Counted from the first letter of the stretch, positions 1-6,687 are shown. The stretch: DNA of 10,878 nucleotides from an uncultured Lacticaseibacillus sp. (GCA_934339215.1 CAKRHU010000030.1:1-10878), one strand, 5' to 3'. Translations and numbers: made by a program. The notes: generated by a model from the sequence alone, not told the origin.

Positions 1-2
1 AA

Positions 3-194
3 ACCAATCGCAAAATGATTCAAAATTTATGGTTTGGAGCGGGCTACAATATCGTCGCGATTCCGCTGGCGACTGGGCTGTTTGCGGGGATCGGCTTGGT
101 GTTGAGCCCGGCAGTTGGGGCAGTGTTGATGGGATTAAGTACCATCATTGTGGCCATCAATGCGCAGACGTTGCGCGTGCACGAAACCGAATAA
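3..194 (+). CDS. Copper/cation-translocating P1B-type ATPase, C-terminal end (partial)
   Basis: Only the last 63 codons are inside the window; the gene is open at the left edge and ends at TAA 192-194. The frame starting at base 3 reads through two hydrophobic segments, the second containing [16 protein letters not shown]. The first is preceded by [15 protein letters not shown]. This pattern (RKMxQNLxWxxGYN, then SPAVGAVLM and an S-T-x-x-x-A-x-N-A motif) is typical of the last two membrane helices of CopB/CopA-like heavy-metal ATPases, where the Ser/Thr/Asn residues of the final helix line the metal site. It should export copper or a related cation from the membrane. The ATPase core is not visible, so the metal cannot be fixed. 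A different frame offers an ATG at 29, but that reading gives no family-like protein. Confidence 0.85.
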   Translation, partial: TNRKMIQNLWFGAGYNIVAIPLATGLFAGIGLVLSPAVGAVLMGLSTIIVAINAQTLRVHETE

Positions 195-198
195 ATCG

Positions 199-236
199 GG
201 CCTCACCTGAATTTAGTTTTCGGGTGAGGCCTATTT
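199..236 (+). terminator. Rho-independent terminator after the P-type ATPase
   Basis: GGCCTCACC (199-207) pairs with GGTGAGGCC (223-231). The stem can extend inward by a G-U, a G-C and two A-T pairs, leaving a short loop. It is followed by TATTTT, a modest T-run, and lies four bases after the ATPase stop. The convergent ROK gene ends at 270, so the hairpin may also slow transcription coming the other way, though its T-run on that side is poor. Confidence 0.75.
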
Positions 237-269
237 TCGATAATGTCATTCAACAGTGAGTGATTTGGG

Positions 270-1457
270 TTAGTGCAATAGAAATGAAGAAATTGCCAGT
301 CCAACTCCGCCCATTGCGCTGTCATATTGTGTGAATGGTTTGACGTAAAGGCGTTTTGGCGTGACAGAAGTAAATTCAAACTGATTGTCATGAAGATATC
401 GTTGCAACCGTTCAAATAAAGCAGGGCGATCAAATAATCTGCCATGCAAGATCAAGCGTGGAGCATCAATAGTTAACGTCAAATTGTTGAGTTCGGCGGC
501 TATGTATTTGATGGCTGTGTCTAAAATTGCCAAGATACCATCATCGCCGAGCTCATAAGCTTGCATGACCGTGTCCAATGTGACATCTGACTCTCGTGAA
601 GCCAATTGTCTTAAGTATGTTTGTGCCGCAGTCCGGTATAACAAGCGCGCTTTTTTGATGATCGAAATTTCACTCGCGTAGGTTTGAAGGCACCCATGTC
701 TGCCACAATCACAAATTTCTCCTTCAGGATTGACCATAGCATGCGCAATTTCTCCCACTAAAGGATTCTTGCGACCATAAAGACCTTGGTGATAAATCAC
801 GGAGCAAAAGATTCCTCGCGCGACATGCAAGAAGATGAAATTATCGTCATGTTGATTCGGCGCCAGTAAGCGTTCAGTTAAAGCCATTGAATGGGCATTG
901 TTCTCGTACACAATCGGTAAGTCAAAAGCTTGGTTGATCGGGGCCAAGTCAAATGCAATCCAGTGCGGATAATCGGAAGCGATTCGTTGCTTATCAGCGA
1001 TATAGTGACCCGGAATCGAAATACCGATGCCTTCCACCGGCAAGTCGGCATGTTGATTTAAAAAAGTCCTCAAGGCTTCAATGAAGACTGCTGGTGTACA
1101 TTCATTTGGATCAAAAAGGCTGGGAAAATCATGTTTAAATCTGGCGACGACTTGCCCGCTTTGATCAGCTAAAACGAAGTAAAAAGCATTGGCACCAAGT
1201 TCACAGCCAACAAAGTAGCGTCGGCCAGATTGAATCTGGAGCAGGACTTTCTTTCGACCGACTTGACGATCTGGTGATAATTCCCCAGTCTCCTTAATCA
1301 GCTTGGTATCCAACATTTGCGCGGTGATGTTGCTGACTGTAGCAGGGGTGATACCGGTCGTATGGGCAATATCAATTCTGGAAATCGGGCCGCGGGTATA
1401 AATGGTGTCTAATATCTGGTGTTGTAAGTGCAATTGTTTTGGTGTTGACGTCATCAT
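270..1457 (-). CDS. ROK-family transcriptional regulator (NagC/XylR type)
   Basis: This is a 395-residue protein with an N-terminal winged helix-turn-helix (about residues 12-55, with ISRIDIAHTTGITPATVSNI) followed by a ROK sugar-kinase-like domain. Seen in that domain are the GIGISIPG segment (143-150), ENNAHSMALTE (185-195, the ENDANAAALAE-like sugar-binding motif) and GEIAH followed by CDCGRHGC. H239, C249, C251 and C256 would form the family's structural zinc site. The usual Glu after the last Cys is Gln, and the kinase phosphate loop is not canonical (GCELGANAF), so a regulator rather than a kinase is expected. I chose ATG 1457 because GGAGGG at 1465-1470 sits eight bases upstream; an upstream ATG at 1487 lacks such a site. 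The gene is divergent from the EIIC operon and probably represses it, with a sugar or sugar phosphate as inducer (inferred). Confidence 0.88.
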   Translation of the reverse strand: MMTSTPKQLHLQHQILDTIYTRGPISRIDIAHTTGITPATVSNITAQMLDTKLIKETGELSPDRQVGRKKVLLQIQSGRRYFVGCELGANAFYFVLADQSGQVVARFKHDFPSLFDPNECTPAVFIEALRTFLNQHADLPVEGIGISIPGHYIADKQRIASDYPHWIAFDLAPINQAFDLPIVYENNAHSMALTERLLAPNQHDDNFIFLHVARGIFCSVIYHQGLYGRKNPLVGEIAHAMVNPEGEICDCGRHGCLQTYASEISIIKKARLLYRTAAQTYLRQLASRESDVTLDTVMQAYELGDDGILAILDTAIKYIAAELNNLTLTIDAPRLILHGRLFDRPALFERLQRYLHDNQFEFTSVTPKRLYVKPFTQYDSAMGGVGLAISSFLLH

Positions 1458-1476
1458 GAGCAATCCCTCCGCTTGA

Positions 1477-1505
1477 ATTATACCCATAAAGTTATAAAAA
1501 ATAAA
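1477..1505 (-). promoter_or_regulatory. Candidate promoter of the ROK regulator
   Basis: On the minus strand a perfect TATAAT (bases 1477-1482) is preceded 17 bases upstream by TTTATT (1500-1505), which matches the -35 consensus weakly. The resulting leader would be very short, beginning close to the GGAGGG. A second TATAAT at 1508-1513 is an alternative -10 with no good -35. A TTGACT at 1551-1556 is the best -35 hexamer in the region, but no well-spaced -10 follows it. Confidence 0.35.
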
Positions 1506-1514
1506 TAATTATAA
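1492..1514. promoter_or_regulatory. TTATAA motif pair on the ROK side (candidate operator)
   Basis: TTATAAAA occurs twice, at 1492-1499 and 1509-1516, with a 17-base offset. The same TTATAA core recurs as a tight pair at 1624-1629 and 1631-1636 next to the EIIC gene. AT-rich repeats flanking a divergent ROK/PTS gap are reasonable operator candidates, but in AT-rich DNA they could be chance. Confidence 0.3.
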
Positions 1515-1528
1515 AACATAAATATATG

Positions 1529-1542
1529 TGTAAGCGCTTGAA
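1529..1542 (+). promoter_or_regulatory. cre site (CcpA binding)
   Basis: TGTAAGCGCTTGAA agrees with the cre consensus TGWAANCGNTNWCA at 12 of 14 positions, including the central AAGCGCTT core. It lies between the divergent ROK and EIIC genes, about 120 bases before the EIIC start. This implies carbon catabolite control of one or both transcripts by CcpA with HPr-Ser-P. From its position it would sit upstream of the EIIC promoter and near the start of the ROK transcript, so which unit is repressed cannot be decided here. Confidence 0.7.
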
Positions 1543-1576
1543 AAAATCTGAGTCAAACCGTAACATCGTTATTGTA

Positions 1577-1588
1577 ATCACATGTGAT
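1577..1588. promoter_or_regulatory. Perfect 12-bp palindrome ATCACATGTGAT
   Basis: A perfect palindrome sits in the middle of the divergent gap, between the cre site and the EIIC promoter region. It is a candidate operator for the ROK protein or another dimeric regulator. No family consensus known to me matches it exactly. Confidence 0.35.
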
Positions 1589-1623
1589 GCTAATTTTTCA
1601 GATTCGGCGCAGAAAAGCATTAA

Positions 1624-1636
1624 TTATAATTTATAA
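1624..1636 (+). promoter_or_regulatory. -10 element and TTATAA doublet upstream of the EIIC gene
   Basis: TTATAATTTATAA is nearly palindromic and contains TATAAT at 1625-1630, a perfect -10. No good -35 lies 16-18 bases upstream (TTCGGC at 1603 is poor), which suggests either activator dependence or a weak promoter. Because the TTATAA repeats overlap the -10, a protein bound here would block RNA polymerase. The AGGAGG at 1650-1655 follows 20 bases later. Confidence 0.45.
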
Positions 1637-1663
1637 CAAAAGACAGCGTAGGAGGACTGCGTT

Positions 1664-3007
1664 ATGAATGAATCAAAAAGTTCTGGTTTCAACGCTTTTA
1701 TTGAAAAACGCCTCATGCCCGTTGCTGCAAGACTGGGTCAATTTAAACCCTTGATCGCGATCCGTGATGGGATCACCTTGGCAATGCCTTTGATCATTAT
1801 CGGCTCGATCTTCTTGATTTTGGGAAGCTTTCCAATTCAAGCGTGGACTGACTGGGTTGCTAATACTTCGATCGATAATGTTTCAATCGCCGCAATTTTC
1901 AATAAAATCGTCAATGGGTCCTTTGGTATTTTAGGTTTGATCGGCTGTTTTGGCATCGCGAGTAGCTATGCCGAACAACACCATACTGATGGTAAATCAG
2001 CCGGTGTGATTGCCCTTGCCTCATTCTTTGTGGTAACGCCAAGCATTATGTCCGGCGATAAAGCGCCACTTGAAGGGATGCCTTATGGGTACCTTGGCTC
2101 CAAAGGTTTGTTTATCGCCATTATTATCGGTTTGATCGCTGGCGGCATTTTCCAATGGTTCATCAATCACAACATTGAAATTAAAATGCCTGACACCGTG
2201 CCACCGGCAGTTGCCAAGAGTTTCTCCGCATTAATTCCAGGCGCGGTCATTATCACCTTGTTTGGCGCAGTGTATGCGTTGTTCACTTGGACTGGCTTAG
2301 GCAACATTCACGACTTGTTAATGCATATTTTTGCCAAACCGTTTGGCGTCTTATCCGATACGTTAGGTGGGACGGTGCTGTCCATTGTATTAGTTAGTTC
2401 GTTTTGGTTTGTTGGGATCCATGGCGCCAACGTCGTCAACAGTGTGATCTCACCATTATGGTTAATGAACTCTGATGCCAACCGCGTCTTGTTTAAAGCC
2501 GGTCACCTTGATCTACAACATGGTGGTCACATTATCAGTCAAGGCTTCATCGATAACTTCGTCTACATGGGTGGCGGTGGTGCCACTTTAGGGTTAGTGC
2601 TGGCGATTGGGGTGCTGGTGGTCATGAAGCGTTCAAGCAAACAGCTTGAATTATTGGCACCGCTGACCATTACACCTGGATTGTTCAACATTAATGAACC
2701 TGCAATGTTTGGGTTGCCAGTCGTCTTGAACACGACCATTCTCATTCCGTTTATTTTGGCACCAGTGATCAACGCGGTGACGACCTACTTTGCAATGAAG
2801 ACTGGCATCGTGCCATTAGCCACTGGCGCGTTAGTACCATGGACCATGCCACCAGTCATTTCTGGATTCTTAGCGACCAACAGCTGGACTGGGTCGGCCT
2901 TACAGTTAGTCAACGTGTTGTTGGATATCGCCATTTACTTCCCATTCTTAATGGCAGTCAACCGTCAACAAGTCCGCGAAGAAGCCGGCGAAACAACGAC
3001 AGAATAA
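1664..3007 (+). CDS. PTS EIIC permease, cellobiose/lactose (CelB/ChbC) type
   Basis: This 447-residue membrane protein takes up and phosphorylates a sugar, most likely a beta-glucoside, chito-sugar or related disaccharide, together with EIIA/EIIB partners. Seen are a start typical of the family (FIEKRLMPVAARLGQFKPL, then IRDGITLAMPLIIIGS), about ten hydrophobic segments, WFVGIHGANVVN (249-259) and NINEPAMFGLPVVLN (342-356). H253 and E345 align by motif with the His and Glu that contact the sugar 6-OH in ChbC. Length is normal for the family. AGGAGG at 1650-1655 lies eight bases before the ATG. It overlaps no neighbour and is followed after 18 bases by the next gene. No EIIA or EIIB gene is nearby, so these must come from elsewhere in the genome. 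Regulation is probably by the divergent ROK protein and CcpA. Substrate is not determinable. Confidence 0.92.
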   Translation: MNESKSSGFNAFIEKRLMPVAARLGQFKPLIAIRDGITLAMPLIIIGSIFLILGSFPIQAWTDWVANTSIDNVSIAAIFNKIVNGSFGILGLIGCFGIASSYAEQHHTDGKSAGVIALASFFVVTPSIMSGDKAPLEGMPYGYLGSKGLFIAIIIGLIAGGIFQWFINHNIEIKMPDTVPPAVAKSFSALIPGAVIITLFGAVYALFTWTGLGNIHDLLMHIFAKPFGVLSDTLGGTVLSIVLVSSFWFVGIHGANVVNSVISPLWLMNSDANRVLFKAGHLDLQHGGHIISQGFIDNFVYMGGGGATLGLVLAIGVLVVMKRSSKQLELLAPLTITPGLFNINEPAMFGLPVVLNTTILIPFILAPVINAVTTYFAMKTGIVPLATGALVPWTMPPVISGFLATNSWTGSALQLVNVLLDIAIYFPFLMAVNRQQVREEAGETTTE

Positions 3008-3025
3008 AAGGAGTAACGATTAATT

Positions 3026-3955
3026 ATGGTTAAACGTCTGATCAGTACCAACAGTAGCGAAGTGCTCGCCATGAATGGCGCAGAGTTGAAACAAAGTATT
3101 AAAGCCAGCGAAGGTCGCGTGATTCTAAGCGAAAACGTGGTGCTGCATGAAGTCGGCGATGGCATCACGACGAGCGAACTTGCAGCAGCGTTTGGGGCCG
3201 ATTTGATTTTGTTGAACGGCTTAGATGTGCTTAATCCCGCGATCATCGGGTTATATCCTGGCGAAGACACTAAAGACACTGTCAAAGTTCACCACGATGG
3301 TAAAAGTATTCAACGCTTGCAAACACTAGTTGGACGTCCGATCGGCGTGAACTTGGAGCCAGTCGATCCTCATGCGGATATGGCAGAAACGCGCTTGATC
3401 ATTCCAGAAGGACGCATGGCGAGCGTTAAGACGCTCACAGAAATCGAACGACTAGGGTTCAACTTTGTTTGCTTGACAGGAAATCCCGGGACTGGCGTGA
3501 CCAATGCACAAATTGCGGCCAATATTAAAGTCGCGAAATCAGCATTTTCCGGCTTAGTGATCGCAGGGAAAATGCATGGCGCTGGCGTTAATGAACCAGT
3601 GGTCAGTCTTGAAGCCACCCAGGCTTTCATCGATGCAGGGGTCGATGTCCTTTTAGTTCCTGCTGTCGGGACTGTTCCAGGTCTTGACGAGGATGAATTG
3701 AAACAAATTGTGCGCTTGGCACATGCCAATAATGTCTTGGTCATGAGCACGATCGGCACTAGTCAAGAAAGTTCAGGTCACGCCTACATCGAACAAATTG
3801 CGATTAAAAACAAGATTATTGGCGTTGATATTCAACACGTCGGCGATGCCGCATGGAGTGTGCAATCTCCATTTGAGAACTTGTATGCGATGAGTCGCGC
3901 CATTCGAGGGGATCGCCACGCATTACAACGCATGGCGCGCTCGATCAATCGGTGA
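3026..3955 (+). CDS. TIM-barrel-like protein of unknown function (DUF7916-like)
   Basis: A 309-residue soluble protein without signal peptide or membrane segment. From memory it resembles a family often labelled 'haloacid dehalogenase-like hydrolase' or 'PEP phosphonomutase' in lactobacilli, now treated as DUF7916; I see no HAD DxD motif, so the HAD label looks wrong. Alternating strand/helix units fit a TIM barrel: RVILSENVVL (31-40), ADLILLNGLD (58-67), PIGVNLEPVDP (105-115), FNFVCLTGNPGTG (145-157), LVIAGKMHGAG (177-187), VDVLLVPAVGT (206-216), NVLVMSTIGTS (236-246) and KIIGVDIQHVGD (263-274). Gly-rich strand ends suggest phosphate binding. The gene sits 18 bases after the EIIC gene (AAAGGAG at 3007-3013, a rather long 12-base gap to the ATG), so it probably processes the imported sugar phosphate or a derived metabolite. 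That role is inference. Confidence 0.75.
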   Translation: MVKRLISTNSSEVLAMNGAELKQSIKASEGRVILSENVVLHEVGDGITTSELAAAFGADLILLNGLDVLNPAIIGLYPGEDTKDTVKVHHDGKSIQRLQTLVGRPIGVNLEPVDPHADMAETRLIIPEGRMASVKTLTEIERLGFNFVCLTGNPGTGVTNAQIAANIKVAKSAFSGLVIAGKMHGAGVNEPVVSLEATQAFIDAGVDVLLVPAVGTVPGLDEDELKQIVRLAHANNVLVMSTIGTSQESSGHAYIEQIAIKNKIIGVDIQHVGDAAWSVQSPFENLYAMSRAIRGDRHALQRMARSINR

Positions 3956-3976
3956 TTTCATATAGTCTGAGATAAC

Positions 3977-4017
3977 AAAACGCTGAACAACCGATGAAGG
4001 GTTGCTCAGCGTTTTTT
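3977..4017 (+). terminator. Strong bidirectional terminator between EIIC operon and cst operon
   Basis: CGCTGA-CAACC (3981-3992, one mismatched A) pairs with GGTTG-TCAGCG (4000-4011) around a 7-base loop. It is flanked by AAAA on the left and T6 on the right (4012-4017). It ends the plus-strand PTS operon. Because the two operons converge and four T residues follow on the other strand, it probably also ends the cstR-containing transcript. Confidence 0.88.
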
Positions 4018-4044
4018 GCTGTGCTTGAAAACTGCTTCGGACGC

Positions 4045-4302
4045 TTATTTCCGTACGATCAACTTGATCGCTTGATCGATTTTTTCATCTTGCGATTCAG
4101 GATTGCCGTTGATCAAGCAATCCTTCAAATTTTCTGCGACGATCACGCCGATCAACTTGTCCAGACTTGAGCGCACTGCCGTCAATTGGGTGACGACATC
4201 AGCACAGTCGGCTTTGGCGGCCATCATGCGCATGACGCCTTGCAGTTGCCCATCGGCGCGCTTGAGGCGGTTGGCCATTGCCTTATCATAGTTTAATGCC
4301 AT
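4045..4302 (-). CDS. cstR: CsoR/FrmR-family persulfide-sensing repressor (CstR type)
   Basis: An 85-residue all-helical DUF156 protein, normal length. The N-terminal helix reads NRLKRADGQLQGVMRMM, the family's DNA-contact region, followed by C33 and then the long second helix ending ENLKDCL with C62. The Cys spacing (29) equals that of copper CsoR, but the copper-ligand His four residues before the second Cys is Asn58. A Cys pair without this His is the mark of CstR, which forms di/trisulfide links when exposed to persulfides. Context agrees: it is the last gene of an operon of rhodaneses and CoA-persulfide reductase. GGAG lies seven bases before the ATG, inside the end of the previous gene, and the gap is only four bases. 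It should bind the two dyads in the operon promoter and so repress itself. A copper or formaldehyde sensor is less likely. Confidence 0.87.
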   Translation of the reverse strand: MALNYDKAMANRLKRADGQLQGVMRMMAAKADCADVVTQLTAVRSSLDKLIGVIVAENLKDCLINGNPESQDEKIDQAIKLIVRK

Positions 4303-4306
4303 GGGT

Positions 4307-5956
4307 TTACTCCTGAGTGATCAGATTTGGTAAAACTGGCGCGGCTAAGCTGATGGCGCCGTCGAGATTTTCGACTTTGAAGCCGTGGCCGCGCAAGATG
4401 CGTTCAGCGTTGTAGCTGCGCAAACCGGATTGGCAACTGACAATGTATTGCACGTTTGGATCCAGTTCGTCGAGGCGGTCGCGTAATTCGTCTAAGGGAA
4501 TGTTGATGGCGCCTTTAAAATGCCCACCGGCAAATTCATCCACGTCGCGCACATCGAGTAACGTTTTGCCATCGCGCATTGCGGCGGGGAGTTGCGACCA
4601 CTGAATCGTGTGCGACAAGCCTAACACTACGTTGCTTGCCACATAGCCTAACATATTCACCGGATCTTTGGCAACGCCGAACGGTGGCGCGTAGCTGAGT
4701 TCGAGTTCCGGCAAGTCGAACACCGTCATGTGGGCTTTGATCGCAGTGGTCAACACGTCGATGCGCTTGTCCACACCGCGCGGCCCGACTGCTTGAGCGC
4801 CGTACAAAGCGCCAGTTTCCCCGTCAAAAAGGAGTTTCAGATTCATGTCCACTGCATCAGGATAATAAGCCGCGTGGTCTTTGCCGATGGTGTGCACCAT
4901 TTTGACGTTGAGGCCAGATGCTTGCGCTTGGGTTTCGTTGAGCCCAGTGGTGGCGGCCACTTGATCAAACACGCGCACGATCGCTGTGCCGATGCCACCT
5001 TGATTTTTGGCTGGCACGCCGGATAAAATGTCCGCAACTTGGCGATTGGCTGGGCTAGCCAGTGAAATCTGCGCGGATTTGTGGGTGAGCTGATTTTGCA
5101 CCGCGATCGCATCGCCGACGGCATAAATGTCAGGCACGCTAGTTTGATAGTGATCATCTACCGAAATCCCGCCAGTGTTGGCGTCGAGTGTGATGCCAGC
5201 AGTTTGGGCCAAGGTGGTTTCAGGCTTCACGCCAACACTCATTAAAATCAGATCGGCAGGCATTGTCGTGCCATCTTTTAAGGTCACGGTGTGTTGGCCG
5301 ATCGCCGTGACGCCGGCGCCGAGGTGTAAGGCGACGCCGTGGTTTTGCAACGCTGTGGTTAAAGCTGGCGCCATTTCCACATCCAGTGCTGGCAGCACAT
5401 GATCTTGTGCATCGACTAGTTGGACTTTGAGCCCGCGGTGGGTGAGGCTTTCGGTCATTTCCATCCCGATGGCCCCGGCGCCGATCACCACAGCAGTTTG
5501 CGGCGCGTGTTGGGCGATGTAGGCATCGATTGCGTCCATATCCGGAATATTGCGCAAAGTGAACACGTTGTCGGCTTCTGATAACCCAGGGATCGGCGGC
5601 ACCACTGGCTGAGCGCCAGGCGCTAAAATCAAGGCGTCGTAGGATTCTGTGTAAGCAAGGCCCGTCGTTGGTTGAACGCGGATCGTTTGATTCGTTGAAT
5701 CGATGGCGGTCACTTCGGCATTTTCTCGGACGTCTAAGTTGAAGCGGGCTTTGAGTTTCGCTGGGGTTTGCACCAATAACTCGTCGCGGTCAGTGATTTC
5801 ACCGCCGAGATAATAAGGCAAGCCGCAGTTGGCAAACGACACATGCGGGCCACGTTCAAACACGATGATTTCAGCGGTTTCTTGCAGCCGCCGCAAGCGA
5901 GTGGCTGCCGACATCCCAGCCGCGACGCCGCCGACGATCAAATATTTTTTACTCAT
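4307..5956 (-). CDS. CoA-disulfide/CoA-persulfide reductase fused to rhodanese (CoADR-Rhd)
   Basis: A 549-residue flavoenzyme. The N-terminal pyridine nucleotide-disulfide reductase part has the FAD motif IVGGVAAGMSAA (7-18), the active-site SFANCGLPYY with single catalytic C44, the NAD(P)H motif VVIGAGAIGMEM (156-167) and the second FAD motif PDIYAVGDA (275-283). Y364/Y365 lie in a YYP motif, and Y422 in YAPPF, where related enzymes usually read YAPPY. The C-terminal rhodanese domain (about 455-549) carries LLDVRDVDEFAGGH and the loop CQSGLRS with C508. This is the architecture of CoA persulfide reductases, which reduce CoA-SSH or CoA disulfide with NAD(P)H and pass sulfane sulfur to the rhodanese Cys. 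The start at 5956 has GGAGG seven bases upstream. ATG overlaps the previous gene's TGA by four bases, so translation is coupled. Confidence 0.9.
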   Translation of the reverse strand: MSKKYLIVGGVAAGMSAATRLRRLQETAEIIVFERGPHVSFANCGLPYYLGGEITDRDELLVQTPAKLKARFNLDVRENAEVTAIDSTNQTIRVQPTTGLAYTESYDALILAPGAQPVVPPIPGLSEADNVFTLRNIPDMDAIDAYIAQHAPQTAVVIGAGAIGMEMTESLTHRGLKVQLVDAQDHVLPALDVEMAPALTTALQNHGVALHLGAGVTAIGQHTVTLKDGTTMPADLILMSVGVKPETTLAQTAGITLDANTGGISVDDHYQTSVPDIYAVGDAIAVQNQLTHKSAQISLASPANRQVADILSGVPAKNQGGIGTAIVRVFDQVAATTGLNETQAQASGLNVKMVHTIGKDHAAYYPDAVDMNLKLLFDGETGALYGAQAVGPRGVDKRIDVLTTAIKAHMTVFDLPELELSYAPPFGVAKDPVNMLGYVASNVVLGLSHTIQWSQLPAAMRDGKTLLDVRDVDEFAGGHFKGAINIPLDELRDRLDELDPNVQYIVSCQSGLRSYNAERILRGHGFKVENLDGAISLAAPVLPNLITQE

Positions 5957-6264
5957 GCGCGCACCTCCTGTTGCCATGCTAACATACCGCCTGAGACATT
6001 GGTCACATCAGCGCCGGCTTTGTGCAAAATTTTGTAGGCTTGCTTGGAGCGCGAGCCTGAACGACAGATCACAAAAAGTTTCGTGTTAGCTGGCGGGGTG
6101 AAACTGGCGATGCGGCGCAAGGGGACGTTCTTGGCGTTAGCAATATGCCCTGCCCGGTATTCTGCTGGTTCGCGAACATCGAGGACTAAATTGTGATGGT
6201 CACGCATTTTTGGGCGCAGTTGGGCTGGGGTGATCGACTGGACTTTGGTGAATAAACCAAACAT
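5953..6264 (-). CDS. Single-domain rhodanese (sulfurtransferase), second gene of the cst operon
   Basis: A 103-residue rhodanese. VLDVREPAEYRAGH (27-40) is the conserved CDC25-like block, and CRSGSRS with catalytic C67 forms the active-site loop that would carry a persulfide; SGGMLAW near the C terminus is also typical. It is cytoplasmic and should shuttle sulfane sulfur between low-molecular-weight thiols and partner proteins. The start at 6264 (MFGLF) follows GGAGG by seven bases and lies two bases after the stop of the upstream rhodanese; a longer reading from 6291 would overlap that gene and has no such site. The 3' end overlaps the start of the CoA-persulfide reductase gene (ATGA). The basic residues after the active-site Cys differ from the acidic/neutral loop of its sister protein, suggesting a different partner. 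Confidence 0.88.
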   Translation of the reverse strand: MFGLFTKVQSITPAQLRPKMRDHHNLVLDVREPAEYRAGHIANAKNVPLRRIASFTPPANTKLFVICRSGSRSKQAYKILHKAGADVTNVSGGMLAWQQEVRA

Positions 6265-6266
6265 CT

Positions 6267-6554
6267 TTACACCTCCAAAGCTTGCGGCCAAGCGCTGGTA
6301 CCGCCGATAATATTGGTGACGTGGTGGCCGTTTTGATTGAGAAATTCGGTGGCCATCGCAGAGCGTGAACCGGTTTGGCAGATCAAGTATGCGCCGTCAG
6401 GAATTTCTTGGTGGCGGGCGACGATTTCTGATAAGGGAATGTTGACGGCGCCGTCGACATGGCCGCCAGCGAATTCGTCGGCTTCCCGGACGTCGATGAT
6501 GATCGTTTGGGCGGTGCGTTGGGCGATCAATGATTTTGGATCGATGTTAGACAT
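6267..6554 (-). CDS. Single-domain rhodanese (sulfurtransferase), first gene of the cst operon
   Basis: A 95-residue rhodanese with IIIDVREADEFAGGH (18-32), active-site loop CQTGSRS with C59, and IIGGTSAWPQ near the end. It is the promoter-proximal gene of the four-gene unit. The start MSNID at 6554 is supported by AAAGGAG nine bases upstream. A longer in-frame reading to 6746 would cover the promoter and operators and is rejected. The DVRxxDEFAGGH block is very like that of the rhodanese domain in the downstream fusion protein, so the two may share ancestry. Three rhodanese Cys sites in one operon suggest a sulfur relay: one that accepts inorganic polysulfide or thiosulfate sulfur and one that feeds CoA persulfide (inferred). 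Confidence 0.88.
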   Translation of the reverse strand: MSNIDPKSLIAQRTAQTIIIDVREADEFAGGHVDGAVNIPLSEIVARHQEIPDGAYLICQTGSRSAMATEFLNQNGHHVTNIIGGTSAWPQALEV

Positions 6555-6593
6555 TTGGGTGAGCTCCTTTTTTGAATGGTAGGTGATATTTAA

Positions 6594-6609
6594 ATACCCC
6601 CATAGGTAT
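6594..6609. promoter_or_regulatory. cstR: CstR operator 1: ATACC-N6-GGTAT
   Basis: ATACCCCCATAGGTAT is a dyad with perfect 5-bp half sites. It lies immediately downstream of the predicted transcription start (about 6609), on the promoter side of the first rhodanese gene. The GC-rich centre flanked by AT ends is characteristic of CsoR-family operators. Confidence 0.75.
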
Positions 6610-6615
6610 AATTTG

Positions 6616-6644
6616 ACTATATACCATAGGGGGTATATTTGCAA
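6616..6644 (-). promoter_or_regulatory. Promoter of the cst operon
   Basis: On the minus strand TTGCAA (6639-6644, four of six consensus bases) and TATAGT (6616-6621, five of six) are separated by exactly 17 bases. Predicted start is near 6609, giving a leader of about 55 bases before the first rhodanese. Both dyads overlap this promoter, consistent with repression by CstR and induction by per/polysulfides. Confidence 0.75.
6621..6636. promoter_or_regulatory. cstR: CstR operator 2: TATACC-N6-GGTATA, in the promoter spacer
   Basis: ATACCATAGGGGGTAT is a second dyad with the same half sites, which extend to six bases on each side (TATACC/GGTATA). Its centre is 27 bp from that of operator 1. 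It occupies the spacer between the -35 and -10, so a bound repressor would cover the polymerase site directly. Confidence 0.77.
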
Positions 6645-6680
6645 CCAAACAAAATCCGCGCTCATCGATCGCAAGCGCGG
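6645..6680 (-). terminator. Terminator of the aldo/keto reductase unit
   Basis: Read on the minus strand, CCGCGCT (6680-6674) pairs with AGCGCGG (6662-6656), followed by ATTTTGTTT. It starts eight bases after the AKR stop and ends where the -35 of the cst promoter begins, so it insulates the cst operon from the upstream co-directional unit. The T-run is interrupted by one G, so it may leak. Confidence 0.65.
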
Positions 6681-6687
6681 GTAAGGG

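Noticed and set aside
29..259. ATG-started reading on the plus strand
   Set aside because: It is out of frame with the clear ATPase C terminus that ends at 194 and runs through the terminator hairpin.
4045..4302. Copper-sensing CsoR, suggested by the copper ATPase at the left edge
   Set aside because: The copper-ligand His is replaced by Asn58, the operon is about sulfur transfer, and the ATPase is about 4 kb away in a separate unit.
6613..6639. Plus-strand promoter TTGACT with TATATT in the cst control region
   Set aside because: The spacer is only 15 bases and no plus-strand gene follows. The overlap is explained by the minus-strand promoter and dyads.
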